DNA from: Aurifilum marmelostoma
Lineage: Eukaryota > Ascomycota > Sordariomycetes > Diaporthales > Cryphonectriaceae
Direction: 5' to 3'
Assembly: GCA_027559495.1 (NCBI GenBank)
Contig: JAMXSV010000004.1
Coordinates: forward strand, 416,001-480,000
DNA: 64,000 nucleotides
In this document: positions 43,257 to 54,515 of the stretch, one piece after another
Layout of the letters: every line of letters starts with the position of its first letter
Numbering within the stretch: the stretch's first letter is position 1
Notes under the pieces: generated by a model
Databases searched by the model: none
What the model was told of the DNA's origin: nothing
What the model saw: only the letters and a program-made list of their open reading frames with translations
Program-made: the position numbers and the translations under genes

Positions 43257-46200
43257 TCAATGCGGACATGATTACCAGCTCTCTCTTGGTCACCTGAAAC
43301 ACAGGTTTATTGTGCATTCATTACCCACCTATTTATGACTAGACCTCATTCTCCAAGCTATTGCCTCACACAAGTCACTGAGGTCTCATCACAAGCCTGA
43401 TATATCCAGAGTGCCGAAATTTGTCACACACCCGGTGGATAGCTGGTGTCAGTATCAGGTTTCAGAAGACTACAATGAATCGTACTATCAGTGATCACGA
43501 TGGCCCGGGAAAATGTCGACCAGCAACGCCCCTGCCAGGGGACTAAATCAAGGCTTGGACTTTCTTATATGAGGTACGACCCAAGACCAAGGTCTGCCGC
43601 CCAGTTCCTCTGGGGAGGCAAAGAAGAGAGAGGAAAAGGGGGGGAGGGGGGGGCGGATGAGAAGGACAAAAAAAAGAAAGGTAGAGCGTGGTGGCTACGA
43701 CTCTGATAGGCCCCGCATGATAAGATGAGCTCTCGAGACCGCTGTTAAGTCCCTTCGAAGCTGCTGTATGTTGAAGCTATATTGAAGAATGCCCAGGATT
43801 CAATATATTGCTATGGCACACAAGATCTCGTACATTCTGCAGCTGGAGATAGTGGGGTTGGGAAGGCTGAGGGGGAGGGGGGGAAATGGCTCAGCAGCAA
43901 CCTGTCCGACCATTCCAAGTCAAGGAGACCGGAATCCCAGCAAGGTTGATCGTTTGGGAAATCTTTCTGACACGCTAAAAAAAAAAAAAAAAGAGACCAG
44001 GAAACACCACCGCCTGTGTTGTAAAGGGAAACGCAAAAGGAGCGGCCCGTTCCCCGGTACACAATTCCAGAAACGGCGACTGCTGATCGTACGTTGACGG
44101 GCACCAGGGCTTCGGTAGTGGGAAGAAAAGCCTCATATCAAGAGTGCCTGCTAGGCCGTGCACGTGTGTGTGCGCCAGCCAAAGACTGCAACAGCACAGG
44201 ACATGCCATATTCTTCGAGAGGGTCTTGGGCGTAACGGAGGTAGGCGACATGTCCCGTCGTCGCAGAGCTGCGGGTGGACAAAAATTCAGCTTACGGCAG
44301 GGGGACCCGGTTCAATTCTCTTGTCTCTCGAAAAGCCTCTGTCAAGGCCTAACGTATCATCTGGCTGCAGCTGCAGCTGGACCCGTTCAAGATGCAAAGG
44401 CCCCCCCACTGCAGTTTCGCTACTCTTCTCCGAGCTTCGCTCTTCCTTGCCCGCCGTTTGATACAGAAGACACACCTGTGCGGCACGGCATCTCACGGAC
44501 ATACCGCCGCCAGGATCAGATTCCCTTCTGCCACTTCGCTTTCGCCCCCGTCTCACCGACTCGACTCTTTGTCATCAAGCCTGCACTGTAAGTACTTGGA
44601 AAACGCCACGTTGACCACCATGTGAGGGCTGCGTGAGAAGGAAAATGCAGGGACGAAGAACAGAGGGGGGGGGAGGGGGAAAGGGACTTGTTCTTGCGCG
44701 CAGGGACCTACCCAGGTGGTTGGGCTACTGCCGAACCCTCGCCGTACTGAGGGTCCGCTGAGAGGGATCCTTTCACCCATCCCCGGCAGTTCTGTCTCGT
44801 CTCCCTCTACACGACCGCGTCAGGAACCCGTAGCAAAGCAGCCAATCTCGAGACTACCGAGGCAATCACTCGGGAAGACGGTGGAGGTCGGAACGGGTGC
44901 CAGTCTGGCGGGACCAGAGGACCGCACGGGCAAGAATCTATGAGGACCCGCGCGTATAGTACGAGCCATCTCGTAGCCTCGGGTCAAAACATTTCCGGCA
45001 TCGCTGCGGAAGGCTCACGAGTTTTGGGGGCCCCGTCACCCCACGCTGAGCGATACTGGGGAAAGTGGAAACCTGACGGCAACAGGTGACCGTCACGAGA
45101 CGACGAGGGGGGGGGGAAGGGAAGAGAAGAGAGTCCCCAAGCGCTGGGTCGCTCTGCAGTCAGACTTCTGGGAATCTCGGTGAGTACAGGCTGCTCTCGT
45201 GGCGGTCAAGCCATGAACTCATGAAATTAGACCTTTTGGGATCATTGGGACAGCATACACAGGCGGAAAAATTATGCAGCGATCGGCGTGTTCAGGCGCG
45301 CGCAACCACAGGCTGTTCAGATAGAGAGTGTGTTGTGAGGGTGCGGAAGAGTCTTTCGAGCTAAACCCGCCGCCCTGTCCTTCACGGAAGAAACACTGGC
45401 AACATGGCTGGCTTGCACTGAGGACCCTGCATGACTGCAGATCTTCACTAGCTTCCATCTACCATGCGTTCCCAAGCCAGAAACAGGACCATCCGACGCT
45501 TCTATCTGGAATCCTACGAGGAATAGAGAATGGACAAGGGCTCACTCATTGGACTGTACAGCGCTTAATGGCGCCCTTGAGGCCGCGGGGCCCATCCGGC
45601 CCAGGCTCATCACATGTCGTGTGGGAAGGTCGTGAGGCTCTCGTGATGTGAGGCTAGTACCCAAAGAAGAGGAAAATCCGAGCGCACACATGACCCTGAG
45701 GAACCACCCCCCCCCTCCCCCCGTTCTATTACCCTGGGGCTGGAGCGCATATGGACCCTGAGATTTGCCGCCCATCCTATCCTAAGGGTCCAGTTCGCAA
45801 GCGAAGCCGGGGTACTCTGGGGGAAGTCAGACGCGGGGAAGAATACTACATACTGTGAAATATGGGAGGACGGGTAAATTGGTGCCGGGGCAAGAGATGC
45901 GCCGGCGCCCTGACGGCCACGTGGGGTGCACGATGGTGAGTGGTCTTGATCGGCGCCCAGATGGGCTCGACCGTGAAGAATCGGATTAGAGTTGAGGATG
46001 GCAAAATAAATTAACAGATGAATTGCCGATGGAACCGACCGGATAGACGAGGAGGACGACGCTCTCAGGTTCGGGCGGATAAACGTAAAATGCCAGACAG
46101 GTTAAGGAGCGCCCAGGCGGAGGGCGGACAGAGCTGCTGATGATGTCGATCAACCGGTAAGTCTGTCTACTGACCAACTGACTGACTGGCTGACCGCCTC

Positions 46201-48752
46201 CACATCCGTCCAGGTGGTAATAAAGAGCCCTGTAAATTCTCTCGACAGACAGGCCCAGGCCCCGCTCAATCTACCGGTTATGAGGGCCGAAGAGCAAGAG
46301 ACTCTAGAGGAAGCCAGGGTGACAGGGTCCCGGTACCAGCAGCAAGCACTGTTGGGCGCCTCGCAATGTCCGGGAGTAATATTGCACGTACTTAGTAGTA
46401 CAGTTCTACAGCCCTACTTACAACCTTGCCCTGACGGGATGCAGATGGTAATATCCGTGACGGTAAATTTTGTTCTGGATCGGATCAGCATCAAGAAGCA
46501 AAGGGCAGCAGGCAATCATAGCAACAGAAACGACGAAGGGGGGGGGGGGGGGGGTGGGTTCCACCGAGACCTGCAAGGAACGAGAGCGGTGCCACCTGGC
46601 AGCTGGAGAGAGGTGCGTGAGAGAATGAGCCGTGAGTTCTCCTACTTAGTCCGTACCAGACTTAACGTCTCCATTCCACGGGCGGGAGTGAGCGTAGTGC
46701 CGAAGGGAGCGGGAGTAAAGGGAGATTCGGGATCCGTCCGAGTGGCGTTGTAAAGCCTTTTTTCACCTGCACGAATGCTACATCTTTTCTTAGCTCCAGG
46801 CATGTATGTACAGTCCATGATAGTAAAGTCCACATTTGTTGTGAAATACACACTGGGTGAATAATGTGCGTGTCATTGGCTTGCGTCGTGGGTGTATGGG
46901 GCGCAGGAAGAAGGGTGGGTGTACGTGAGAGGTGAGACGGTGACCACAAATCTAGCAGCCATCAGGGCGTACCGTGGTCTCCTTCTTTACCCTCCGTATC
47001 AGAGCTGCACGACAGGACAGGGCAACAAGCGAAAGGGGAGAAAAAGACTTTGACCAGTCTCAGCCAGACGCCTAGTCGACTGCCACGTCTCCCCCCTCCC
47101 CCCCCCCCCCTTCTCTCTCTCCGCGTCTCATCGGCCTCGAGATAGAGCGAACCTTGATACGCATTGTTCAGCTCTTGGCCCTGGGTTATCTCGCGCCATC
47201 CTGAGATCTGTCTTGATCCAATACGCCTTTCTCAGCTTGTCTCTGCCATGTGAAGACAGGACAAGATGCTAAGGCGAGGGAGGGACCGGGGGAGGGGTGC
47301 GCACCGTGTGTGTGGCACATGCCGCCGGACTGGTACCGCTACACAGTACACTAAGTGGCACATGGCATTGGCCCTATACCGCCGCAGTACGCCCGTACTT
47401 ACCATGATAGTTTACCTGTGTCCTGCCAAGACGAGTTTAGGGACCCGCAGTCCAGATCGCTGAAGAAAACGGTCGAAACTCGAGCATACGACTCGGTCAA
47501 CTGCCTGACCACGACAGTGGCAAGGATCTGTCAGTATCTGAAATGAAACAGCATCAGTCAGAAAAACGTCTTGGGGGGCCCTGGTGGTCTAAAAAGGCAG
47601 TCAATTGACGGAAGAGGGATGCAGCAACAGTAAGTAGCCCGAGAGATGCCACATACAGGGGCCCCCCCCCCCCCCCCTCTAGCCCTCATTCCAAATGGGT
47701 ATGCGGCAGGGCTGTTCCGGGACGTCTGTGGTTGGTCGGCACTGCTGTACTCGTCAGGGCCTGAAGACCCTAATTGGCTCCCCTGACAGCTGGTTCTAGT
47801 CACTGCAGTAGTGCGTGTCGCTCCCTTTACAGGTACCTCTATTGGAGACACGCCCTGGGTACTTACCCGCAGCCGTTAGCGGTTGGTGGTCCAAAAGGGG
47901 GGGACAACAACACCCTGGACAGGGACGCGCGGGCAACACACAGTGGGACCTAAAGTCTGAAGGTGAGCCTGAAGGGGGGTGGGATGGGAGCTGAACCGCC
48001 GCCGCCCCCCCCCCCTCCAAATTCATCGAACTGTGAGCAAGTAGCTTGGTGCACAGTATACAGAATAAGTAGTGCATAGCCTTACCCATGCATCTATCTG
48101 CCCGGCGCCGATGCCCTTGTCCATGCCCTATCCTCTCTCTCTCTTCAATGCTCTTGTCTCCTCCCTCTACCTCTTCGCGGCCTGACCTCTCCACCAAACC
48201 ACCGCGTGACAACTCACGATCTCTCTTGTTTCCCTTCCTGGTGCCCCCCCTCGTCTTGGACTCGCCCCTCTCTGCTGCATAAAAGTCGATGGCTCCTCCC
48301 CATGTCACCGCATCTGTGCCCCGTTTTCCCTCCTGCAAGGTACCGGCCAGAAATCCACGTCAACATCCACTGCGATACCATCGCCCAATCTCTCGCCCAT
48401 TGATCCGAGTTCCGTCCACAGACGGAATGATCCCTCCGCGAGACTTGGTCCTGCTGTACTAGTAGCCGCACGCGAGAAGCAAAAGAAGAGAGAAGGGAAA
48501 AAAAAGTATACATACTCATAACAACCTCGACCGCCAGGCTATACCGCCCGCCCTACACACTCTTTCTCTCCCCTCTTCCCGTCCTGGATCCGCTCTCTGC
48601 GAATAAGGCTGGGTCTCCATATTCAACCCAGAAACCTGACTCGAACTCCCCCCTCGGCAAGGCGAAATCAAGGCAGTACCGATCCTCCTCGACCTTAACC
48701 ACGTCCGTCGTTCTCTCGACCAAGAAAATCTGCAACCTCTTGTTCCTGCATC
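43257..48752. other. gene-poor region (5.5 kb)
   Basis: No recognisable gene despite several 100-180 codon frames on both strands; these lack domain similarity. Many long homopolymers: A near 43978-43992, C near 45708-45722, G16 near 46539-46554, C near 47096-47110, C near 47660-47676. From 48070 on the sequence is CT-rich, with features of a promoter and a long 5' leader of the coiled-coil gene. Confidence 0.55.
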
Positions 48753-50554
48753 ATGACGAGGCTGCCGCCCGACTCGTTCTTACCCTCAGGTGCTATGGAC
48801 GCCGACCTTCACCTGTCGCTGGCCGGTCTTGCTGCTGCTGGCAGTCACCCACCGCCTTCCTCTTCCTCTGTCATCTCCCCGCTGAGCCTACCCGGCGGCG
48901 TTCAGTATTTCGAGCCTATGACGCAACGGTCCGTGACGAGCCATCCAAACACATTTGCGAACCACACCTGGTCTCCTCCTCCTCCTGTTGCCAACAAGCC
49001 AGGCAGTATAGATCCTCCTCAGGCCCAACCTACGAGTTTCCTCTCGCCGCACCTCACCCCTATTCCGTCGCACGCCCAGTACCAATTGCAATTCCAGCGT
49101 CACCCACAGCAGCAGCGCGCCTCAAGCCTGTCTCCCACCAGGGGTCCTTCCCGCAGGAGGCGGAACGGCGCAGCGGACAGGAAGATGGACATAGACGTCG
49201 ATCTTGCGAGCCTGAGAGGCGGCTCCCAGTCAGGCGTGTCAGTCCCCGTCGACACCATCTCAGGCACCGGTTCTGGTCTGATCACTGTGCGCCGCCCTGC
49301 TGTGCGCGTAAATCCCACCGTCGACTATATAATGGCTGCCGATCAGCAGTCTGCAGCCACGGAGCAGGACTACCGGAGGCTAGAGTGAGTTTTTCCACGT
49401 GCCAAAGAAGCGATGTGCCACGTGCGCGCTCCCACGCGATGGTGCGCGGCCTGGCTAACCTATATATCATTTGTAGGAAGATTAGGCAGGCTTTCGACGA
49501 CGAGCGGAGACACCTACAAGCAAGTCGCGACAGGGCGGAAGAAGTCTACAGGGAGATCATAGACGAGCTGGCCGAGGACCACGCCCGACAGAGAATCCAG
49601 TGGGAGGCCGACAAGTTTGAGTTGCAATCACAGATAACGCAGTTGCAGAGCCGGCTCAGGGAGCTGGAAAAGGTCGCCTCCGACCCCAGATCCCCCACGT
49701 CTCAGTCTGGCATGTCCGCCGTCTTCAGCCCTACAGGGCCGACTGGACTTTCAAAGCCCTTGGTCGGCCGCGACGGCGACCTACTTGACGCATCACCCTC
49801 GTCATCAGCAGCAGCAACGGCGGACCAAGAACGGCCGTCCAAGGTGATCGACGTGCAGGAGTATCACAAGGATCTAGAGGGGATCCACCTCAAGGAGAAC
49901 TTTGTCAAGATGGAGACCTTCACCGACACACCGTCGGCCTCGGGCTCAGGCTCAGGCTCAAACTCCAAGTCTCCTAGTAGCGGGGGTTCGCCGCCTCAGC
50001 GTCCAGAGGACACCAAGGCGCTAGCCAGGGCGCGGTCCATCCGTGCTCTCAGGGCCGATGCGCACTCTCGGCTCACAATGAATGCTGGTCACACTCCGAC
50101 TATCTCGTTGTCGATCGCCCACACTGGAGCTACGAACACGGTCGTCAGTAGCGGCTCGAACACGCCTACACTCCTAAGCGGAGACGGCGCCCTGAGCTCT
50201 GACGACAACGATATCAAGGATGAATCCAGCGAGCCCGCGGAGCCCGTCCCAACAGGCATTGACGATGACCTTGCTCCGGCCATCCTGGAGCCTTCCGACG
50301 GAGATGTTGAGCTCAAGGGCCCACTGACACTTCGCAACATGCCTGCGAAGGACGAGCTCTTCCTGAGGCGGCTGGATGACAAATTGGAGAAGGCCGCCTG
50401 TGGCGAGGATGCCACCCCGACCGTTCTCAAATACTCGGATGACGAGGAAGATGATGACGACGACGCAGGCAACGCCAAGGGTGTCGAGGAGGTCATCCCC
50501 CTCAAGCTGAAGAATACGTCTTCCAACTTTGGCAAGCCCTTTGGGGTCGCCTGA
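48753..50554 (+). CDS. conserved fungal coiled-coil protein, function unknown
   Basis: Two exons: 48753-49384 and 49477-50554, giving 569 aa. The first 200 residues are Pro/Ser/Gln-rich with a basic patch (TRGPSRRRRNG) that could be a nuclear signal. A coiled coil spans about residues 200-290 (KIRQAFDDERRHLQASRDRA onward, crossing the splice). Then comes a Ser-rich part, a conserved block (VIDVQEYHKDLEGIHLKENF), RLTMNAGHTPTISLS, and near the C-terminus GPLTLRNMPAKDELFLRRLD and a Glu/Asp tract before EVIPLKLKNTSSNFGKPFG. The blocks match a family of uncharacterised Pezizomycotina proteins known to me only as hypothetical. The initiator follows a CT-rich leader; Met at residue 15 is another candidate. 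Confidence 0.75.
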
Positions 50555-51191
50555 AGGGGCCCCCCGATGACCCAAAGTTGCTTTCCCGTACATACTTTCA
50601 GGGACCTCGCCCCTCCCCCCCCCCCTTTGTCCCTTTTTGTTCTCTCCCTTTTGGGACGACACTTAGACGGCGGGGATGGATCGCCATGGCATCCCATTAA
50701 CGACGACAAGATTGCGATATTTTGGAAGGAAACACTACACAAAAGTATGGGAGTTTAGGGTCTGACTGGCCTTTCGGATCAGGCAATGCGAGCGCGCACT
50801 GGACCTTTCACGTTGAAAATACCCCCTTTTCTTTTTATCGAGATCAGATTAGATGATGACGAATACCCCCTTTCATGCATGGCTATTGAGCTTTTTGACA
50901 GAAAAAGAATTTAATCTTTTCCCCATCCATTCGTGTGCCGCGAAGCTTGTGAGCTGCAGATGATCCAGCCGCGACTCAGTTTTCGGCCTTGTGAGGAAGT
51001 AGTAGAAGTGTATACCAGTACTCATCAAAATACCCTTCTCTCTACATGGCCGTGCCCGCCAATCGGATGATCATCTCTTGTCTGTCTCAACTGTACCCTG
51101 AGAGCAAAGGCGTAATCAAAGAAGTCGTCTGGATCTCATGGGTGCCCAGTCCCCTCTGCTGTCCGGTCCAGAATGGACAAAGTCACCTACC
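50555..51191. other. convergent intergenic region
   Basis: 3' flanks of the coiled-coil gene (+) and ISN1 (-). A T/C-rich run follows the first. Nothing else seen. Confidence 0.6.
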
Positions 51192-52923
51192 TCACTTCTC
51201 CATGAGCGCGGACAGCTCATCCAGCAGCTCAACGGTCTCGCCAGGGCTGGCGATCCAGGCCGTGGTGCCGACGCTGCGGGCACGGAAGTCGTTGGCACCC
51301 GCGCTGAGGAACTGGTCGCCGACGTGGAGCGTGTTCTCGGGCCTGATCGTCTCGATGGCGGCTACGGCCGATAGCTGTTGTTGCCTCTCAAAGTATTGCT
51401 GACACACCGTCACACCCCAGGATTTATCGCCAATGTCAACAAAGACGTCGCGGCCGCCGTTGCTTTGATGGTGGGAAAAGAAAGAAAATCACGCGCTTCA
51501 GGTTAGCTCTTATATGGCACGTCACACATCATACTGGCTGCATTGGTCCGTTTCGGCACCAAAAGGGTACTCACAAGGCACAGAATGGCACCTCCTTCCT
51601 CCTTCCCGCCAGGCTGTTCTCCAGCAGCCTCTGCACGACGAGCACCGTCTCCTCGAGACTCTCCCGTGGGATACGCGCTCCCTCTGGCTCGGGGACGATA
51701 CCGACGGCGCGGTCCTTCCGCATGACTGCCGCGGGAAGGTGCAGGGCGCGCACACACTCACGCAGGGCGGCCTCGGCGTCGTCCAGCAGGGCGGAGATGT
51801 CGGCCTCGCTCCAGGCCTTCATCTCCGCGGTCAGCCACTGGTGCCGCGGGACGGGGCGGAGGTAGTAGGGCGGGTAGTTGGCGTCGAAGGCGAACAGATA
51901 GTTGGCCTCGCCGCCCATGACGAGCAGGTTGGCGCCTAGGGATGGCGGGATGCGCCCGGTAGATGTGCCGGCGGCGAGGGCGTTGAGGAGGCCGTGCAGG
52001 CGCGCGTGGTATCGGTCTGCGGTGGTGTAGCCGGCTGCGGTGACGATGCCGACGCGCACGCCCCCTCCGCAGCAGGTCGAGCAGGCGCGGCACGAGGGGG
52101 CTGTCTGCCTCGAGGCTCTGTCCGTCCTCGTAGAGGGTGACATCGCCGTCAAAGGTGGCGAGCCGCAGGCTGCTGTAGGCCGTGACGGCCATGACCTGGG
52201 CCGAGTTCAGGATCAGCCGGATGTCGTTAAAGCTCGGGCTTACGAAGCGCCGGCTGCTGATGTGCCGGCTGAGGTCCTGGTACCTGAAGGCGGCCTCCAG
52301 CGGCAGGCGTGTGAAGAAGGGCCCGGCGGACGGGACCAGCAGCTTCAGCTTCGAGGGCGGCGGCTTGCTGAAGGTGGTGGCGGAGGGGTCCTGCAGGGCG
52401 ATATGGTCGTCTATCATGACCTCGACATCGCGCATAATCTCGGCGTAACGCCTTGCGGCCTCCTCAGCCATCTGCTCGAGGGACAGGGCGCGGCCGTTCG
52501 ACTGGAAGATGCCATGTGGCTGGGAGTGGAGGACGAAGGGCACCGCGAGCAGGCCCTTGATCCATTCTATGCAGAAGCATCAGTAAAGTTGTTTGGAACG
52601 AGACGATGTCGCGATTTTCATTCTTAAGCAACTGTCAGGAATTTTGGAGTTGATAGATAGTGAACAGCCCAGGAGGGGATTTGCGACCATGAGAGCCTTT
52701 CCCCACCGAGAGAGTACTCCAGTGGTGTGGACTGTCTCCGATGGGAACACATGACCTAAAGAACTCGGATATAATAACAAGAACATCTGATGGCTATATA
52801 TTCATACCTATGAATTGGTCCCTTCTGTGCGTCTTGAGAGCATCTACAGGTCCTCAAGTCAGTCTGAGCTGGCACAGGGTCAAGGGGAGCCAGCTCACAT
52901 TCCACTCTGTACCTGGTCGTCAT
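51192..52923 (-). CDS. ISN1: IMP-specific 5'-nucleotidase ISN1; frame broken once
   Basis: Four exons on the minus strand: 52923-52899 (25 nt), 52843-52808 (36 nt), 52566-51575 and 51462-51192, giving about 440 aa. It hydrolyses IMP to inosine and belongs to the haloacid dehalogenase superfamily. The small exons join as MTTRYRVE, YALKTHRRDQFI and EWIKGLLAVPFVLHS, the family's N-terminus. The nucleophile motif is DGDVT (Asp160, Asp162, in LATFDGDVTLYEDG). Motif II is GIVTAAGYT. The C-terminus has VFVDIGDKSWGV and HVGDQFLSAGANDF, the motif-IV acidic residues, ending in ELLDELSALMEK. One base is surplus at a C5 run (52061-52065): the frame ending LLDLLRRG continues one base on as VRVGIVTAAGY. 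Everything after is intact, so a sequencing or assembly error is the simplest reading, with a real null allele as alternative. Confidence 0.93.
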
Positions 52924-54515
52924 GACGAAGAAGACGAAAGGGGCGGGCTTTTGGAAAGCTCAAATGCGCAGTGTGATGGCTTATGGGTGAAAGGAGATCT
53001 TATGTTTCCTTCCGAGAGGACGGCTTGAAGAATTGTGGTTCAATTGGGGGGGGCAGAACAGAAGAGGGGAACTAGCTGCTGTCCAACATGAGACGTGGAC
53101 ATCCGGGACGACGTGTCACGCCTTGGGTCGTGCGAGGAGAGAGGTCTTCCGAGCCTTCTTCACAGCGGGACCTCGGGGGGAGGGCTGAGTGAAATCTGGA
53201 GGACAATCCCGTTTCCACAGCAGGTTGTCTGGGCTTGGTTGAAGCATCATCTGACCCGAGGAAGTAGACTTGGTTCAAGCGAGTTGTCGGCAGGAAAGAA
53301 GTTGAAACCATAGGAGGCAACTACTCAAGGTTAGTACTTGCACTCCCCCAGTGTTGCTTACTTAATCGCATCGGCCGAGGTGCGTGACACTGCACTGACC
53401 TATTCATATATGTTCGTTGGCTGTGTCAGTGCAGGGCTGTTTTCTCCCAATGTTGACAGGGAATCTTTGGTTCGATCCCTTGTCATCACTTTATTCGAGG
53501 AAATTTCCTTTCCTAAAGGAAAAGCAAAAAGAACATTTTCGGCGAAACTCCCCTTCCCTTCCTTCCTTCGCCTACCGAAATTGTCCAGCCATCACTCTAC
53601 TCCCACTGAGAACGAAGGTTAAAATACACATTCTTTTTGCTTGGGTCTTCCGTTCCCCATTGAACCTCCTTCTATTTCCCCCCCGTGAGTAAGAGGGGCG
53701 ATCGCCAGTCCAGGTTCAGAAAAGTCGCCTCCTTAGCCAGATCATACGTCTGTCGGCGCAGGAGGCAGAGTTCTAGCCGCGGTCCACACTCGATATTGAA
53801 TGTATTCAGCGTGGATAATATCCTCACTGCTTACCTTGGAACAACGAGCAGGCTTCCGTGTCATTGTGAATGTGAATGAGATAAAAAGAATAGCCATGAT
53901 CGTTCACTCTAGTATGCCAAATGCCTTACGCCGCTGCCGCCTTTTCAACCCCAGCTATACTACTCCAGGCTCACCCCTACTAGGCCGTTGTGCGCGGTCA
54001 TGATGTTAACACAGAAATATACAAAAGGGGAGAGGAAAAGAAAAAAATATTGATCACATGAGACCAAAGATCCTGGAGAGGTCTGGAGTGTGTTGATCAG
54101 GCTCACATCGCGCCTCTCCATGCTTCCTTCATCCTCCAAGATAGACAGCCTGTCTTACATACTATACTATGTGCAGCGGCGGTGCGGCATTCCGCAATGA
54201 GTCGAGCCCAACAAAAAGAAAATCATCCTTTTTTTCGCCTAGTATTTTATTCCCCCCGGGTCCGCCTTTTCTATTCTTTGGTATCACTTGATGCCCTCTG
54301 TCCTCCCGTCCCGATCCGACAAGATCGCATTTGGTCCGGGGATCGTCCCTCTGCCTCGGAACAGACCTGGGGTCATCACCGTCGTCCAATCCGTCCTTCT
54401 ATTCGATGCAAGCGCTGATGATGGTCCTGTGCGCGTCATACTAGTTCTACGCTCCCCTACTATCAGCGTTGCAGGCATTGTAGCTCATTTTGCGACAACA
54501 CTGGCCCAGCTGCTC
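52924..54515. other. intergenic region upstream of ISN1
   Basis: Promoter of ISN1 (-) and downstream flank of the importin gene (-). No gene seen. Confidence 0.55.

Noticed and set aside
44094..44591. 165-codon plus-strand frame
   Set aside because: No domain, unusual composition, no good start context; taken as chance.
46214..46753. 179-codon plus-strand frame with a glycine run
   Set aside because: Runs through a G homopolymer; no recognisable features.
47796..48338. 180-codon minus-strand frame
   Set aside because: Arg/Glu/Gly-rich only because it reads the opposite strand of a CT-rich leader.
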